A stretch of DNA of 64,000 nucleotides from Empedobacter brevis NBRC 14943 = ATCC 43319 (GTDB lineage: Bacteria; Bacteroidota; Bacteroidia; Flavobacteriales; Weeksellaceae). The stretch lies in assembly GCF_000382425.1 (NCBI RefSeq), contig NZ_KB908292.1:372001-436000 (forward strand). Reading direction: 5' to 3'. Below the pieces are notes generated by a model. It was not told where the DNA came from and did no database searches. It saw only the letters and a program-made list of their open reading frames with translations. Within the stretch, counting starts at the first letter, position 1; every line of letters begins with the position of its first letter. Both the position numbers and the translations under genes were made by a program. Shown here piece by piece: positions 44,798-53,836 of this stretch.

Positions 44798-45207
44798 GAT
44801 AACTTGCTCTGAACAGGAGTTCAGAAAATCCGTCTTGGGGACAGATCAGGTTAATTAGAGATAACCCACAGCTTATATTACAAATTTCGCTAAGATCAAT
44901 TGAATAACAGTTATTTGAAAGCAGGATAATGGATGCAAAACACCGCCAGTTAGAGCCACCTTTTCTTTATTTTGTACATACATCCTGTTATTTGTCAGAG
45001 CAGTTAACTGTTCAGCTGTACAAACGGAAAGTTGTAGCCACAGTTACATATAACTCCTATCAGCTGAAAATACAGACAATTTTGCAGGTGGACTTTCTGT
45101 TGGAAGGAATTACTTATTTACAGAGTCGCAATTAAAATAAATTATAGCTGTATCGTAATATTTCAAATCACATAGTATAATTTATAACAATCAATAAAAT
45201 TAAAATC
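44798..45207. other. Intergenic stretch between oriT-like hairpin and the DUF3408 gene
   Basis: In CTnDOT-like elements a parA gene lies here; it is absent. A 68-codon open frame at 44929-45135 has no recognisable features. I see nothing else that can be supported. Confidence 0.5.
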
Positions 45208-45630
45208 ATGGATGACAATAACAAAAAAGTAAAATCGGATATAGACGAGGCAAAAATGATGAACCTGATGGTTGACGGGGTAAGAAAAGAAGGATTTGAT
45301 ATTTCCGCAGAAGAAATACTGGAAAAGAAAAAAAATGAGGGACAGGAACAGGAACAGCCATTTAAAAAAGGGAACACCCGTCCAAAAAGCTACAGCCGAC
45401 CCGATTATGAAGAAATATTTTTCAAAGATGTAAAAAGTACGGCACGGCATGTAAAATCAGTGCACATCGATCCCGATCATCACAAAAAACTTTCGCGAAT
45501 TGTTCAGGTAATAGGAGATAATAATACCACCATTTATGCCTATCTGTATAACCTACTGGATCATCACTTCGGGGAGTTTGAAGAGTCTATCACGACCAGT
45601 TTCAATGAAAAAAACAGACCTATTTTCTGA
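45208..45630 (+). CDS. DUF3408 conjugal-transfer-associated protein
   Basis: The 140-residue protein has an acidic, disordered N-terminal half and a C-terminal ribbon-helix-helix-like domain (VKSVHIDPDHHKKLSRIVQVIGDNNTTIYAYLYNLLDHHF). This is typical of DUF3408 proteins found at the head of tra operons in Bacteroidota conjugative transposons, where one or two copies follow parA. Here no tra genes follow, so it is probably a leftover. Confidence 0.8.
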   Translation: MDDNNKKVKSDIDEAKMMNLMVDGVRKEGFDISAEEILEKKKNEGQEQEQPFKKGNTRPKSYSRPDYEEIFFKDVKSTARHVKSVHIDPDHHKKLSRIVQVIGDNNTTIYAYLYNLLDHHFGEFEESITTSFNEKNRPIF

Positions 45631-45775
45631 CTTCTTTAAGTAGTGTTATCAAGAGCAGGAAATATTAACAAAATACAAGTAAACGATATAAGGCACCACC
45701 CATTGAGACGTTGAAATAAATAATGCAAAGCTGAAAAACCGAATAGTTAGAGTATAGAATCAAGCGTAAAAAACA

Positions 45776-46077
45776 ATGAAGTTCCAAATCTCGAACGTGT
45801 CTTTTTTTTGGATTTTCGATTTCGACATTGATGCAATGGACTTTATGAAAGCCTATAGACTATTATTTCCCGAATTTCAGAACGTACTGGTCAGCAGGAA
45901 ATTAATGAGCTCATCTGTTTTTATAGATATGAATAATTGGTCACGGTTATCCGTGACAAAATTTACTTTCTGCCCAACTATACCATCGAAAAAGCCCTGA
46001 AATTATTTCCAGAACTTAAAAAAAGTAGAAATGTACTGCTTGAATCGCAAGGACAAGCCATATCAATAGATTTATAA
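45776..46077 (+). pseudogene. Frame-broken coding remnant
   Basis: An open frame from ATG 45776 to 46000 and a second, shifted frame from about 45953 to the stop at 46077 (reading RDKIYFLPNYTIEKALKLF) together look like one protein interrupted by frameshifts: the second frame has regular coding character but no start. The family was not recognised. It lies in the decayed part of the mobilisation region. Confidence 0.35.
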
Positions 46078-46971
46078 AGGTATAAGCCTAATTAATCGTG
46101 TTCTTTTCGCTTTTTTTTCCGCAACATCTAGCTAAGAAGACAGTCAAGGCAAATCTATCAAATACGTCAAAATTGTTTTTATCTACAAATATTGTAAATG
46201 ACGGTAAATTCTCTAAAAATATTTCCAAAAGAAAAAAAGAAGAAAAAAAGAAAGCAGATACATGGGAAGGGCAATGATGAGACAAAAGGAAACGGAATAA
46301 GTCCCGAAGGGTGAAAAAGAAAAAATTTTTCGGAGCTTTTTTCTTTTTCATTATGCCGTAAGCTTTTGACTGGCTTTTGCGTGGGATGTCCTTCCCAACT
46401 TAGCTGTCTTTTTATCTGTTTTATTCTGGAAACCATCTTTCCCCAATGTTCCGCTTCTAAAAAGCGGATGAGATTCCATTAATATTTTATATGGCTTTGA
46501 AAGCCACTGAAAGGATAACGAAAAATACTCTTTGGTGTTCAGATCGGATATTTTTGTTATTCTTTCTACAATATCTGTTCAAAACTTTTTAATTTACCTA
46601 AGGAAAAGCACAGGCAAATTAAAGTGTTTTAGGATCAAGTTTGTTTGTAATGTCAATGCGAGCCAAATAATTCTATTGAGTGTCAAGGTGGATAATACAA
46701 AACGTTCCCAATCATATGAAGCCAATCCAAAGAAATAAAATATTTATAGGGGAAGGATGTTCAGTAGAATATTCCTTGAAAACCAGAAGCAATCCGTCCA
46801 AACTGAAAGTACCATTGGTACACATTAATGGCTATATGTTATGACTTAAAAAACATTGAAAATATTCAGCTATTATAGATTAGTAAAAAGCCTGTAATTA
46901 TTGCACAAAGACAATCCAATTACAACAACACACTCTTAGAATATAAACTTTAGATTGATACTACAGCCTAC
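46078..46971. other. Decayed non-coding region
   Basis: About 900 bases contain no intact gene. A low-complexity inverted repeat (GAAAAAGAAAAAA with TTTTTTCTTTTTC, about 46314-46350) could be a terminator. Around 46739-46850 a short frame reading KIFIGEGCSVEYSL ends at TGA and looks like another gene fragment. I read this as erosion after loss of transfer genes. Confidence 0.45.
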
Positions 46972-46979
46972 TATTTTTG
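46972..46979 (+). promoter_or_regulatory. -7 promoter box of the HTH gene pair
   Basis: TATTTTTG matches TAnnTTTG, 88 nt before the ATG at 47068. Confidence 0.45.
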
Positions 46980-47067
46980 CAGTAGTCCGACAAATAATGC
47001 CAGCGAATACAACATTGGAAAGTACTTTAAAATTAGATTTTATTTTCGAGTCTTAAATACTTAAGAC

Positions 47068-47373
47068 ATGGAAATAACGATTCTAAATATTCAGATTTTA
47101 GAAGCAGTGAATAGAGAAGTAAAGGAAGTTACGAATTTGGTAGCGGAAATTACGGCTCCCTACAAATCACTACAACAGGCAACTAAATGGTTAGATGGAC
47201 AGGAAGTCTGCCAATTGCTAAACATTAGTAAAAGAACTTTGCAGACTTATAGAGTGAAAGGAATTCTCGGAGCTACGCAGGTCAATCGCAAAAATTACTT
47301 CAAGATGACAGATGTTGAATTTCTGATGCAGTCAGGTCAAATATTAAAAAGCAGAAAAAATGGAACAGATTGA
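47068..47373 (+). CDS. Excisionase-like HTH protein 1
   Basis: The 101-residue protein has an N-terminal helix and a MerR/Xis-like winged HTH: WLDGQEVCQLLNISKRTLQTYRVKGILGATQVNRKNYFKMTDVEFL. In CTnDOT-type elements such small proteins (Xis2c/Xis2d or Exc-operon type) take part in excision. It overlaps the second HTH gene by 14 nt. The name of the element-specific partner cannot be set from sequence. Confidence 0.85.
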   Translation: MEITILNIQILEAVNREVKEVTNLVAEITAPYKSLQQATKWLDGQEVCQLLNISKRTLQTYRVKGILGATQVNRKNYFKMTDVEFLMQSGQILKSRKNGTD

Positions 47374-47665
47374 AAATTCGAATGAAGATATGCTTGCCCT
47401 GCTTGAAGCTGTGGTTGGCATCAAAAACGAACTACTTTATATCAGGGAATATTTTCACCCACTTCTAAAGGGGGAAATCTACCTGTCAGGCGAACAGGTC
47501 TGCAAGATGCTTCACATCAGCAAACGGACTTTACAACAATACAGAGATGACGGACTGATTCCTTTTATCAAGCTCGAACGGAAAATACTTTTTAGAGAAT
47601 CGGACATTATCAGATTATTGGAAAATAATTATCGACGTTCGCTGAATAATGAGAAAAATATTTAA
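47360..47665 (+). CDS. Excisionase-like HTH protein 2
   Basis: The 101-residue protein is a diverged relative of the gene just upstream: LSGEQVCKMLHISKRTLQQYRDDGLIPFIKLERKILFRESDIIRLLENNY. The tandem, overlapping pair is the usual arrangement in Bacteroidota integrative elements. A hairpin lies 27 nt after the stop. Confidence 0.87.
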   Translation: MEQIENSNEDMLALLEAVVGIKNELLYIREYFHPLLKGEIYLSGEQVCKMLHISKRTLQQYRDDGLIPFIKLERKILFRESDIIRLLENNYRRSLNNEKNI

Positions 47666-47692
47666 AATTTGTAGCTGTTTAAGACAACTAAA

Positions 47693-47716
47693 AGCCCATT
47701 GTTCAAACAATGGGCT
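47693..47716 (+). terminator. Hairpin after the HTH pair
   Basis: AGCCCATTGTT (47693-47703) pairs perfectly with AACAATGGGCT (47706-47716). No T run follows, so it may be a weak or Rho-aided terminator. Confidence 0.5.
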
Positions 47717-47896
47717 ATCTTGCAAAAGCATTTTTTTAATCTACGTTTCAGATTATTACAATACGTATTTCAAGTTGTCCCTTCGTTTCCTAATTGATAC
47801 CGACCTCCTCTTACTATTTTAAAAAATGTATCCACTATTATTAAATAAGCTGACTTGATGCAACGTACTTGAGTAGTAATTTCCACTAAAAGAATA

Positions 47897-48019
47897 TTAT
47901 TCCTGATCATTATCGAAATACTTTTTGATAACTATAAGTGTCAGGCTATACAGAAATTCCATAATCTTTTCCGCTTCTTCCTGCGTTACTTCCATACCTT
48001 CGCTTTTAAAGAATTCCAT
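47897..48019 (-). CDS. Small conserved-looking protein (40 aa)
   Basis: The frame reads MEFFKSEGMEVTQEEAEKIM then EFLYSLTLIVIKKYFDNDQE, a compact amphipathic helical protein with a good coding look. The coding character extends upstream (SRIPIEEV) to the stop of the preceding gene, where an ATG at 48062 overlaps that stop as ATGA but is one base out of frame. Either the start is ATG 48019 or a frameshift has occurred. It is the last gene of the operon 47897-51002. Confidence 0.5.
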   Translation of the reverse strand: MEFFKSEGMEVTQEEAEKIMEFLYSLTLIVIKKYFDNDQE

Positions 48020-48058
48020 TACCTCTTCTATCGGGATTCTTGATTTCTTTTGTACGAG

Positions 48059-49729
48059 TCATGGATTTGTATTTATAATTAAACCATCAGTTTTTTCAAA
48101 TATAAATCCCATCTCTGCACCGTCCAATAATTGACCTTCAATTATGGTTTTTTTAAGTTGTACCATCAACTTGTCTACAATCATTTTCATCTGATCTGCT
48201 TTCTCAGTATTAACTTTTGCTATACTGTGATGTACGCTCATATTATAATCAGTAAAAGAAAAAATGTTGGACGAGAATTGATCAAAGAGATAATGGTATT
48301 TATGTATGTCCTTATCTGCGTAGATACATAGTTGCCAAAGGGCTTCGGTCGTCATATAATTTGGCAGATAGTAGGTTTTTGCATAGATGTATGTTCTACA
48401 AAAGGACAAGAGAAATAAAGCAAAGATATTATCTACCCCTTGATAATTTTCTTTTTCTCCATCAATCAGTTTATAAAACTGCAATGAACTTCCCAATGTG
48501 CTTTTGTAATAAAAATAAAGGTCATTGTGCTGTGGATGATGGGGCGTTTCCCAATGTGGTTCCGGATGATACTGATCTGAGGAATAGATGAGATTTTTAC
48601 CTTGCATAATGAAAACAAAGAAACTCTGGAACTCTCGGAGATTCTTTTGAATCCAGTAACGATCGTGACCCACCAATAAAAACCTGTATTGAGTTCCAAA
48701 AAGGCTCATCAAAGAATGCGTGATGGCTTTGATTTTTTCATTGTTTACATTCAGACCAATTAGCAGTAAATAGTAAGTTTTTACTTCTCCATAGGTTGTT
48801 TGATGAAAAAAATAGATTTGTTCCAATTCTGCAAAAGTCAGGATTCTGTCAATAGCTCTTTCAAGTATTTCATCTTTTGACGATCCCTCGATTGGACATA
48901 GGTCTTCATCACCATTACATATCTTCTCGTATTGCTTTTTTATAAGATGCTTTAAATTGTAGAATCGAACTGAGATGAATGTATATAACGAATCCGAAAT
49001 AATGCGCAATGAATCAAACAATTCTGAATTGTAGATTAAATCATCCCCTTCAATTGATTTCTTTGTTTCGTCAAAAATTTCACTGATAAAATATTGGTGC
49101 TGATTCTTTTTGACAAAATATTGCTTAAGTTCCGGAATGTAGATCAGCAGTTTATTTATCCTTATATTCAGATCAATGTCGAATGTCCTGTTTCCGGTAA
49201 ATAATTCTTCTAGATATTCAAGATCATATTCGATCAGTTTTTTATAGGAAGTAAAGACACTATTATAGGAATTCTCAGCGATCAGCCTTTCGACCTGCAA
49301 CTGATGGATCTCGTGGTCGTGGTGGAAAGTATCCTCGTACCGATTGAACTTTTTGTGATATTTTTTCCAGTTTCTGTTTATCAATAGTGAAGGTAGTGAG
49401 TCTTCATTTTGATAGATCATTGATGACTGTTGGCAGTAGTATTCTATGAATGGGTGACCTTTTGAAAATTGGTATTCGATTCTGGAATAATCAATGAAAT
49501 AAATATAGACCTGATACTGTTCTCTAACTTCGGCAACCCATCTTTTTGACTGCAATTTTACAGCATCTGAATTTTTGGAGACAGAGATAAGCAGGTGTGA
49601 TTTCGCTGAGGTCTTTTCCTGCTTGTAGAATATCTGAATAATTAAATGGTCGTGTACAAGCTGATTCAATGTATTTTCCAAGAACTCACTGGTGAGGATG
49701 AAAAACGGAGATTTCTTTGGGGTTGTCAT
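48059..49729 (-). CDS. Large protein of unknown function (556 aa)
   Basis: No family was recognised. The protein is rich in Tyr, His and Phe, has no signal peptide or membrane helix, and looks alpha/beta in the N-terminal 110 residues (HLIIQIFYKQEKTSAKSHLLISVS) and mostly helical after. The middle (ILTFAELEQIYFFHQTTYGEVKTYYLLLIGLN) and the C-terminal part (FALFLLSFCRTYIYAKTYYLPNYMTTEALW) faintly recall nucleotidyltransferase-HEPN layouts, but no catalytic motif is clear. It overlaps the upstream gene by 4 nt (ATGA). Confidence 0.7.
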   Translation of the reverse strand: MTTPKKSPFFILTSEFLENTLNQLVHDHLIIQIFYKQEKTSAKSHLLISVSKNSDAVKLQSKRWVAEVREQYQVYIYFIDYSRIEYQFSKGHPFIEYYCQQSSMIYQNEDSLPSLLINRNWKKYHKKFNRYEDTFHHDHEIHQLQVERLIAENSYNSVFTSYKKLIEYDLEYLEELFTGNRTFDIDLNIRINKLLIYIPELKQYFVKKNQHQYFISEIFDETKKSIEGDDLIYNSELFDSLRIISDSLYTFISVRFYNLKHLIKKQYEKICNGDEDLCPIEGSSKDEILERAIDRILTFAELEQIYFFHQTTYGEVKTYYLLLIGLNVNNEKIKAITHSLMSLFGTQYRFLLVGHDRYWIQKNLREFQSFFVFIMQGKNLIYSSDQYHPEPHWETPHHPQHNDLYFYYKSTLGSSLQFYKLIDGEKENYQGVDNIFALFLLSFCRTYIYAKTYYLPNYMTTEALWQLCIYADKDIHKYHYLFDQFSSNIFSFTDYNMSVHHSIAKVNTEKADQMKMIVDKLMVQLKKTIIEGQLLDGAEMGFIFEKTDGLIINTNP

Positions 49730-50376
49730 AGCTGATCGTTTTTAGTTTCATAATCACTATCGTAGTGTATAAAGATAGCCTCAATAAATAAATGAAGCAA
49801 GGCAAACCAGACCATCAGATCGATATGAAGATCCATCTCGGGGTCGTTATCATATCCGATAGTCTGGTTGAAAACAAAATCATGGTCTTTCATCTTTTCC
49901 TGATACTTCTCAAAATAATCAATTCCAACAATTGACAAAATAAGAAGAAATAATTCATTGATGCACTTCTCAGAAGTAGTTGCATTGATGATGTATTGCG
50001 CGCTGTTAAAATTATCCAATTTATCAGTTTCGGATTTGGATTCGACCGAACTATTTGATTTGCCCTCAAAGTAAAAATGAATGAGTAATAATATGCAGGA
50101 CAGCAGACCTGCCGTCTTGACATCTTGTGAGCTTGCATTCTTGAAATCGATATTCCCTGCTAGCAATTCCTCCAATTTATATTCTTGAATCAGATCGGGA
50201 TAGTTATCAAGCAGTTCTGTAAGTTTCGGATTATGCAGTTGGTCACGCAGGCTGAATATCCCAGTTTCAAGGTCTTCTCCCCGAGAATTTTGAACGAGAA
50301 TACCCAGTGCGATCTCAGCCTGCTCTCTGGTTTTTACAAGCTGATTGTCTTTGCTAAAGTGTTTGTTATTTTTCAT
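49726..50376 (-). CDS. Helical protein of unknown function (216 aa)
   Basis: The protein is mostly helical and acidic, with segments DVKTAGLLSCILLLIHFYFEG and MDLHIDLMVWFALLHLFIEAIFIHYDSD of amphipathic to hydrophobic character. No known domain was recognised. It is the middle gene of the operon, overlaps the 556-residue gene by 4 nt and starts 68 nt after the 185-residue gene. Confidence 0.65.
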   Translation of the reverse strand: MKNNKHFSKDNQLVKTREQAEIALGILVQNSRGEDLETGIFSLRDQLHNPKLTELLDNYPDLIQEYKLEELLAGNIDFKNASSQDVKTAGLLSCILLLIHFYFEGKSNSSVESKSETDKLDNFNSAQYIINATTSEKCINELFLLILSIVGIDYFEKYQEKMKDHDFVFNQTIGYDNDPEMDLHIDLMVWFALLHLFIEAIFIHYDSDYETKNDQL

Positions 50377-50444
50377 ATCAATAATTTTATCTTTTGTAAA
50401 GTTGAAAAAGGACTGAGGGATATCCTATTCCGGAAAGGGATATA

Positions 50445-51002
50445 TTATTCGGGATCGTCTATCTTTTTATTTTTGATCTTTTCGATTCCACGCTCTCGCA
50501 TCAACTGTGCTGCATCAAGCATTTTGACCATATGGATATACGGTGTTATTAAATCTATGTCAACAAACTCTTCTACGAAAGGAGATGCTGACAGATGCAG
50601 GATCTCGCAAAGAAAGAAATCAAATTCGGCAATGGTCTTTTCAGTAAATGCTCTTTGGAAAACAAGGAAAGGATTAAGATATTCGTCCTGTAATAAAGAA
50701 GCTTGATGCAGATAAGACCAGCTTTCGGGTGTGTCTTTTATTTTCCACTTTTTGTCTTTGTGCTGTAACCGTATGCAGGCTTTCAGGAAAGAGCGAAAAG
50801 CCGTGTAAAAAACAAATAGCTGTCCCGGATAATCACTACTGTAGACCTCTTTCTTTTGGACAAACAGCATTGCGCCTGTCAAGATTTGCTTGTGTGAATC
50901 CAGATCTGCATAATCAAAAAATGAATCGATCAATGCAAAAGGATTTTCAATCTCTTCTGCTGACCAGAAAAAAGATTCCAAGGATATTTTAGACTTTTTC
51001 AT
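50445..51002 (-). CDS. Helical protein of unknown function (185 aa)
   Basis: Start ATG 51002 (MKKSKISLESFFWSAEEIENPF) is preferred; the frame is open further upstream to 51203, but that would run into the start of the divergent XRE gene. The protein is helical and acidic, with FFDYADLDSHKQILTGAMLF and FVFYTAFRSFLKACIRLQ as landmarks. It is the first gene of the operon 51002-47897, divergent from an XRE regulator. Confidence 0.65.
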   Translation of the reverse strand: MKKSKISLESFFWSAEEIENPFALIDSFFDYADLDSHKQILTGAMLFVQKKEVYSSDYPGQLFVFYTAFRSFLKACIRLQHKDKKWKIKDTPESWSYLHQASLLQDEYLNPFLVFQRAFTEKTIAEFDFFLCEILHLSASPFVEEFVDIDLITPYIHMVKMLDAAQLMRERGIEKIKNKKIDDPE

Positions 51003-51182
51003 AGGAATAGGTTTTAAAATGTGAGAACTAAGATCTGTTGTTGCCACAGAGTAATCTATTCTTTTAGTGAATAAAATATACGTTGGAGGGGATATTTTAC
51101 AGGATAATTTTTTAACTTTACAATTCAGACGAATTAATAGAAATGGCTTTATCTTTAAGCCTTTAAAATTTTGATAACCGCT

Positions 51183-51617
51183 ATGGAACAGAAAATACAT
51201 CAAGGGAGAAATGTGAAACGCTTTAGAGAAATGCTTGGAATTAAGCAGGAAGCTTTGGCATTTGACTTAGGAGAGGAATGGAATCAAAAGAAAATTTCTA
51301 TGTTGGAGCAGAAAGATGTGATCGAGGATGATTTATTGAAAGCAATATCAAATGCTCTTAAAATTCCTGTAGAGGCTTTTCAGAATTTTGATGACGAGCA
51401 AGCAGTTAATATTATTGCAAATACAGTTACAACTGTAAACGATAATGCAACTGGACAATTATTTCAAATAAATCCTACAATTAATACTTCCGAAAAGTGG
51501 ATTGAAGCCTTAGAAGAAATCAGAACACTTAATAATGAAAAAACTGCATTATATGAAAGAATGCTAAAGGAAAAGGACGAAATGCTGGATAGGCTTACTA
51601 AACTGATTGGCAAATAA
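51183..51617 (+). CDS. XRE family transcriptional regulator
   Basis: The 144-residue protein has an HTH at residues about 7-58 (NVKRFREMLGIKQEALAFDLGEEWNQKKISMLEQKDVIEDDLLKAI, landmarks only) and a C-terminal coiled coil (EIRTLNNEKTALYERMLKEKDEMLDRLTKL) suited to dimerisation. Start ATG 51183 is chosen over a TTG at 51171. It is divergent from the unknown three-gene operon and upstream of Gabija, so it may regulate either. Confidence 0.82.
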   Translation: MEQKIHQGRNVKRFREMLGIKQEALAFDLGEEWNQKKISMLEQKDVIEDDLLKAISNALKIPVEAFQNFDDEQAVNIIANTVTTVNDNATGQLFQINPTINTSEKWIEALEEIRTLNNEKTALYERMLKEKDEMLDRLTKLIGK

Positions 51618-51652
51618 ATATAAGTAATTCGGGATAATTACTTTTTCATAGG

Positions 51653-51685
51653 AAAGGCTCAACTTTTAGTTGAGCCTTTTTCTTG
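51653..51685 (+). terminator. Terminator of the XRE gene
   Basis: AAAGGCTCAAC (51653-51663) and GTTGAGCCTTT (51669-51679) form a perfect 11-bp stem with a 5-nt loop and T run. It separates the XRE gene from gajA. Confidence 0.88.
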
Positions 51686-51795
51686 CTTAAAATGTTATGA
51701 ATTTTTAATTGAATTATTATCATTCAATATTTTTCGTTAATTTTAGAAATTACCATTAAAAAACTAGTATCAAAAAACCATCGAAGACTTAGACT

Positions 51796-53835
51796 ATGAA
51801 AATTTCAAAACTCAGCATTACTAATTTTAGACTTTTAGATGATATCGAAATCAATATTGAAGACGATATAACATTAATTGTTGGTAAGAACAATTCAGGT
51901 AAGACCTCTCTATTTGAGATCATAAATTTATTTTTTAATGATAAAAATCGAATTTCATTTCACGATTTCTCCCTAAATAGCCACGAAGCTTTTAATGATT
52001 GTTATATAAAATACAGCGAAGAATTATTGGAAATCGTTGATGATGAACAAAAAGAAGAAATCGAAAAAAAATTAATAGAAGAAATTCCAAGAATAACTTT
52101 AGGTGTTCAAATAGAATATGATAAGATAAAAGATTCGTTGATTAATCTTAGTGAGTTTATATCTGATTTAGATGAGAATCGATCCGATGCAACATTATTC
52201 TTCAAATACGAGCCTAAAGATACTATTGGTATTTTTAAATCATTCGATAGTCGTCCAAAAAAAGAAGTTCAACTAATTGAGTGGCTAAATGAAAACATTT
52301 CGAGTCATTACGCAATACGTGTATTCGGTGGAGAAAATTTGATTGATGACAATATTTTTAGTAAGATACAGTCTATCATCAATTTCGAAACAATTCAAGC
52401 TTCAAGAAAGTTGGATGATATGAAAATGGACAACAATAGGTCTTTAGCTTTAGGTTTTTCTGATTATTATAAGACAGTGAGCTCTGATAACAATAATGAT
52501 GTTGAAGAATTAAAAATTACTTTAGCCGGCACCTCCAAAGATCTTGATAAGAGATATGCGAAAGTTTTAGATACGATTCTAACTAAACTTAGTTCATTTG
52601 GTGTTGACAAAGATATCAATATTCCAGAGATTATATTAAAATCAAAATTTGATCCTGAGACCATAATAAAGAATAATATTAAATATTTTTATAAAAGTGG
52701 TAGTATAGAATTGCCGGAAAATTACAATGGATTAGGTTACAGCAATTTAATATATTTAGTATTGAAGATTGTATCATTTATTGAGGATTTTAAAAAGAAG
52801 AAGGCAAACAATATTACTCAAATTTTAACGATTTTAATAGAAGAACCAGAGGCTCATCTTCATCCACAAATGCAGCAAGTTTTTATTGAACAGATTCGAG
52901 AAACTATAGCACATACATTATCTCACGATAAAATTCAAGTTCAGGTTATGATAAGTACGCACTCATCTCATATGGTTGCTGAAGCTGGGCTAAATATCAA
53001 TCGAAGTTTTGAAAGAATACGTTACTTCAGTAAATATCTAAATGAAGGAAAATCAATTGTTGAAGTTAAGGATTTTAATGAATTCAAGCACAAAGAAACT
53101 GTTCCAGATACTTTTAGATTCTTAAAACAATATTTGAACTTAAATAAATGCGATTTGTTTTTTGCTGATAAAGTAATTATGGTTGAAGGAATTACCGAAA
53201 AACTTTTAATGCCACTATTTATAAAAAAGATTGTTCCACAGTTGGAAAATGAATATGTATCAATAATTGAAGTAGGTGGTGCCTACACACATAAATTCCA
53301 AGAATTTTTTAAGTTTTTAAATACCAAAGTTCTAATTGTTACTGATATAGATTCCGTTGATCCTGCAAATAGCAGAAAAGCTTGTAAAGTTGATACTCCC
53401 AATTCTGTAACTTCAAATTCTACATTAAAATCTTGGATACCTAATAAAGAAAGTATTAAGGATTTATTAGAAGCAACGGTAGAAGCAAAAATGGATTCCG
53501 ATATTATCAGAGTGGCTTATCAAATTAGCGAGGATAGTCATAACTACACATCTCGAAGTCTCGAAGAGTCAATTATAAATTGTAATAAAGATTTCTTTTC
53601 TCAAACAAAAGATGAGAAAACAGTGAAGGAATTTTTCTCGCTTCTTGTAGGAAAAAATTTAGAAAGTGAGCCTTACGATTTAGCTCCAACTTCAAAGAAA
53701 AAAACAGAATTTTCTTTCGATTTAATGACTTTTGAAGAATCCGAAACTTTAAAATGGAATGTGCCAAAATATGTGAAAGAAGGATTAGAATGGCTGGCTA
53801 AGAATGATCATTTAAAAACTGAAATTACAGAATAA
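51796..53835 (+). CDS. gajA: Gabija anti-phage protein GajA (OLD-family ATPase/TOPRIM nuclease)
   Basis: GajA is a DNA-nicking nuclease kept in check by nucleotides and released on phage infection. The N-terminal ABC-type ATPase has Walker A GKNNSGKT (residues 30-37), the signature-like YSNLIYLVLKIV (about 315) and Walker B LIEEPEAHLHPQ (Glu349-Glu350). The TOPRIM domain shows MVEGITEKLL with Glu464 and VTDIDS with Asp517 and Asp519. At 679 aa it is about 100 residues longer than Bacillus cereus GajA (578 aa); the extra length is mainly in the ATPase insert and C-terminus. It is followed one base later by a UvrD-like helicase, the defining Gabija arrangement. Confidence 0.88.
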   Translation: MKISKLSITNFRLLDDIEINIEDDITLIVGKNNSGKTSLFEIINLFFNDKNRISFHDFSLNSHEAFNDCYIKYSEELLEIVDDEQKEEIEKKLIEEIPRITLGVQIEYDKIKDSLINLSEFISDLDENRSDATLFFKYEPKDTIGIFKSFDSRPKKEVQLIEWLNENISSHYAIRVFGGENLIDDNIFSKIQSIINFETIQASRKLDDMKMDNNRSLALGFSDYYKTVSSDNNNDVEELKITLAGTSKDLDKRYAKVLDTILTKLSSFGVDKDINIPEIILKSKFDPETIIKNNIKYFYKSGSIELPENYNGLGYSNLIYLVLKIVSFIEDFKKKKANNITQILTILIEEPEAHLHPQMQQVFIEQIRETIAHTLSHDKIQVQVMISTHSSHMVAEAGLNINRSFERIRYFSKYLNEGKSIVEVKDFNEFKHKETVPDTFRFLKQYLNLNKCDLFFADKVIMVEGITEKLLMPLFIKKIVPQLENEYVSIIEVGGAYTHKFQEFFKFLNTKVLIVTDIDSVDPANSRKACKVDTPNSVTSNSTLKSWIPNKESIKDLLEATVEAKMDSDIIRVAYQISEDSHNYTSRSLEESIINCNKDFFSQTKDEKTVKEFFSLLVGKNLESEPYDLAPTSKKKTEFSFDLMTFEESETLKWNVPKYVKEGLEWLAKNDHLKTEITE

Positions 53836-53836
53836 T

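Noticed and set aside
44929-45135. 68-codon open frame between the oriT-like hairpin and the DUF3408 gene
   Set aside because: No ribosome-site or promoter support, no recognisable domain, lies in an otherwise non-coding gap; not enough to call a gene.
46088-46436. Minus-strand Lys/Phe-rich frames
   Set aside because: Homopolymer-rich low-complexity sequence around an inverted repeat; no coding character.
51003-51203. N-terminal extension of the 185-residue gene
   Set aside because: It would overlap the start of the divergent XRE gene and its promoter region, and the extension looks non-coding.
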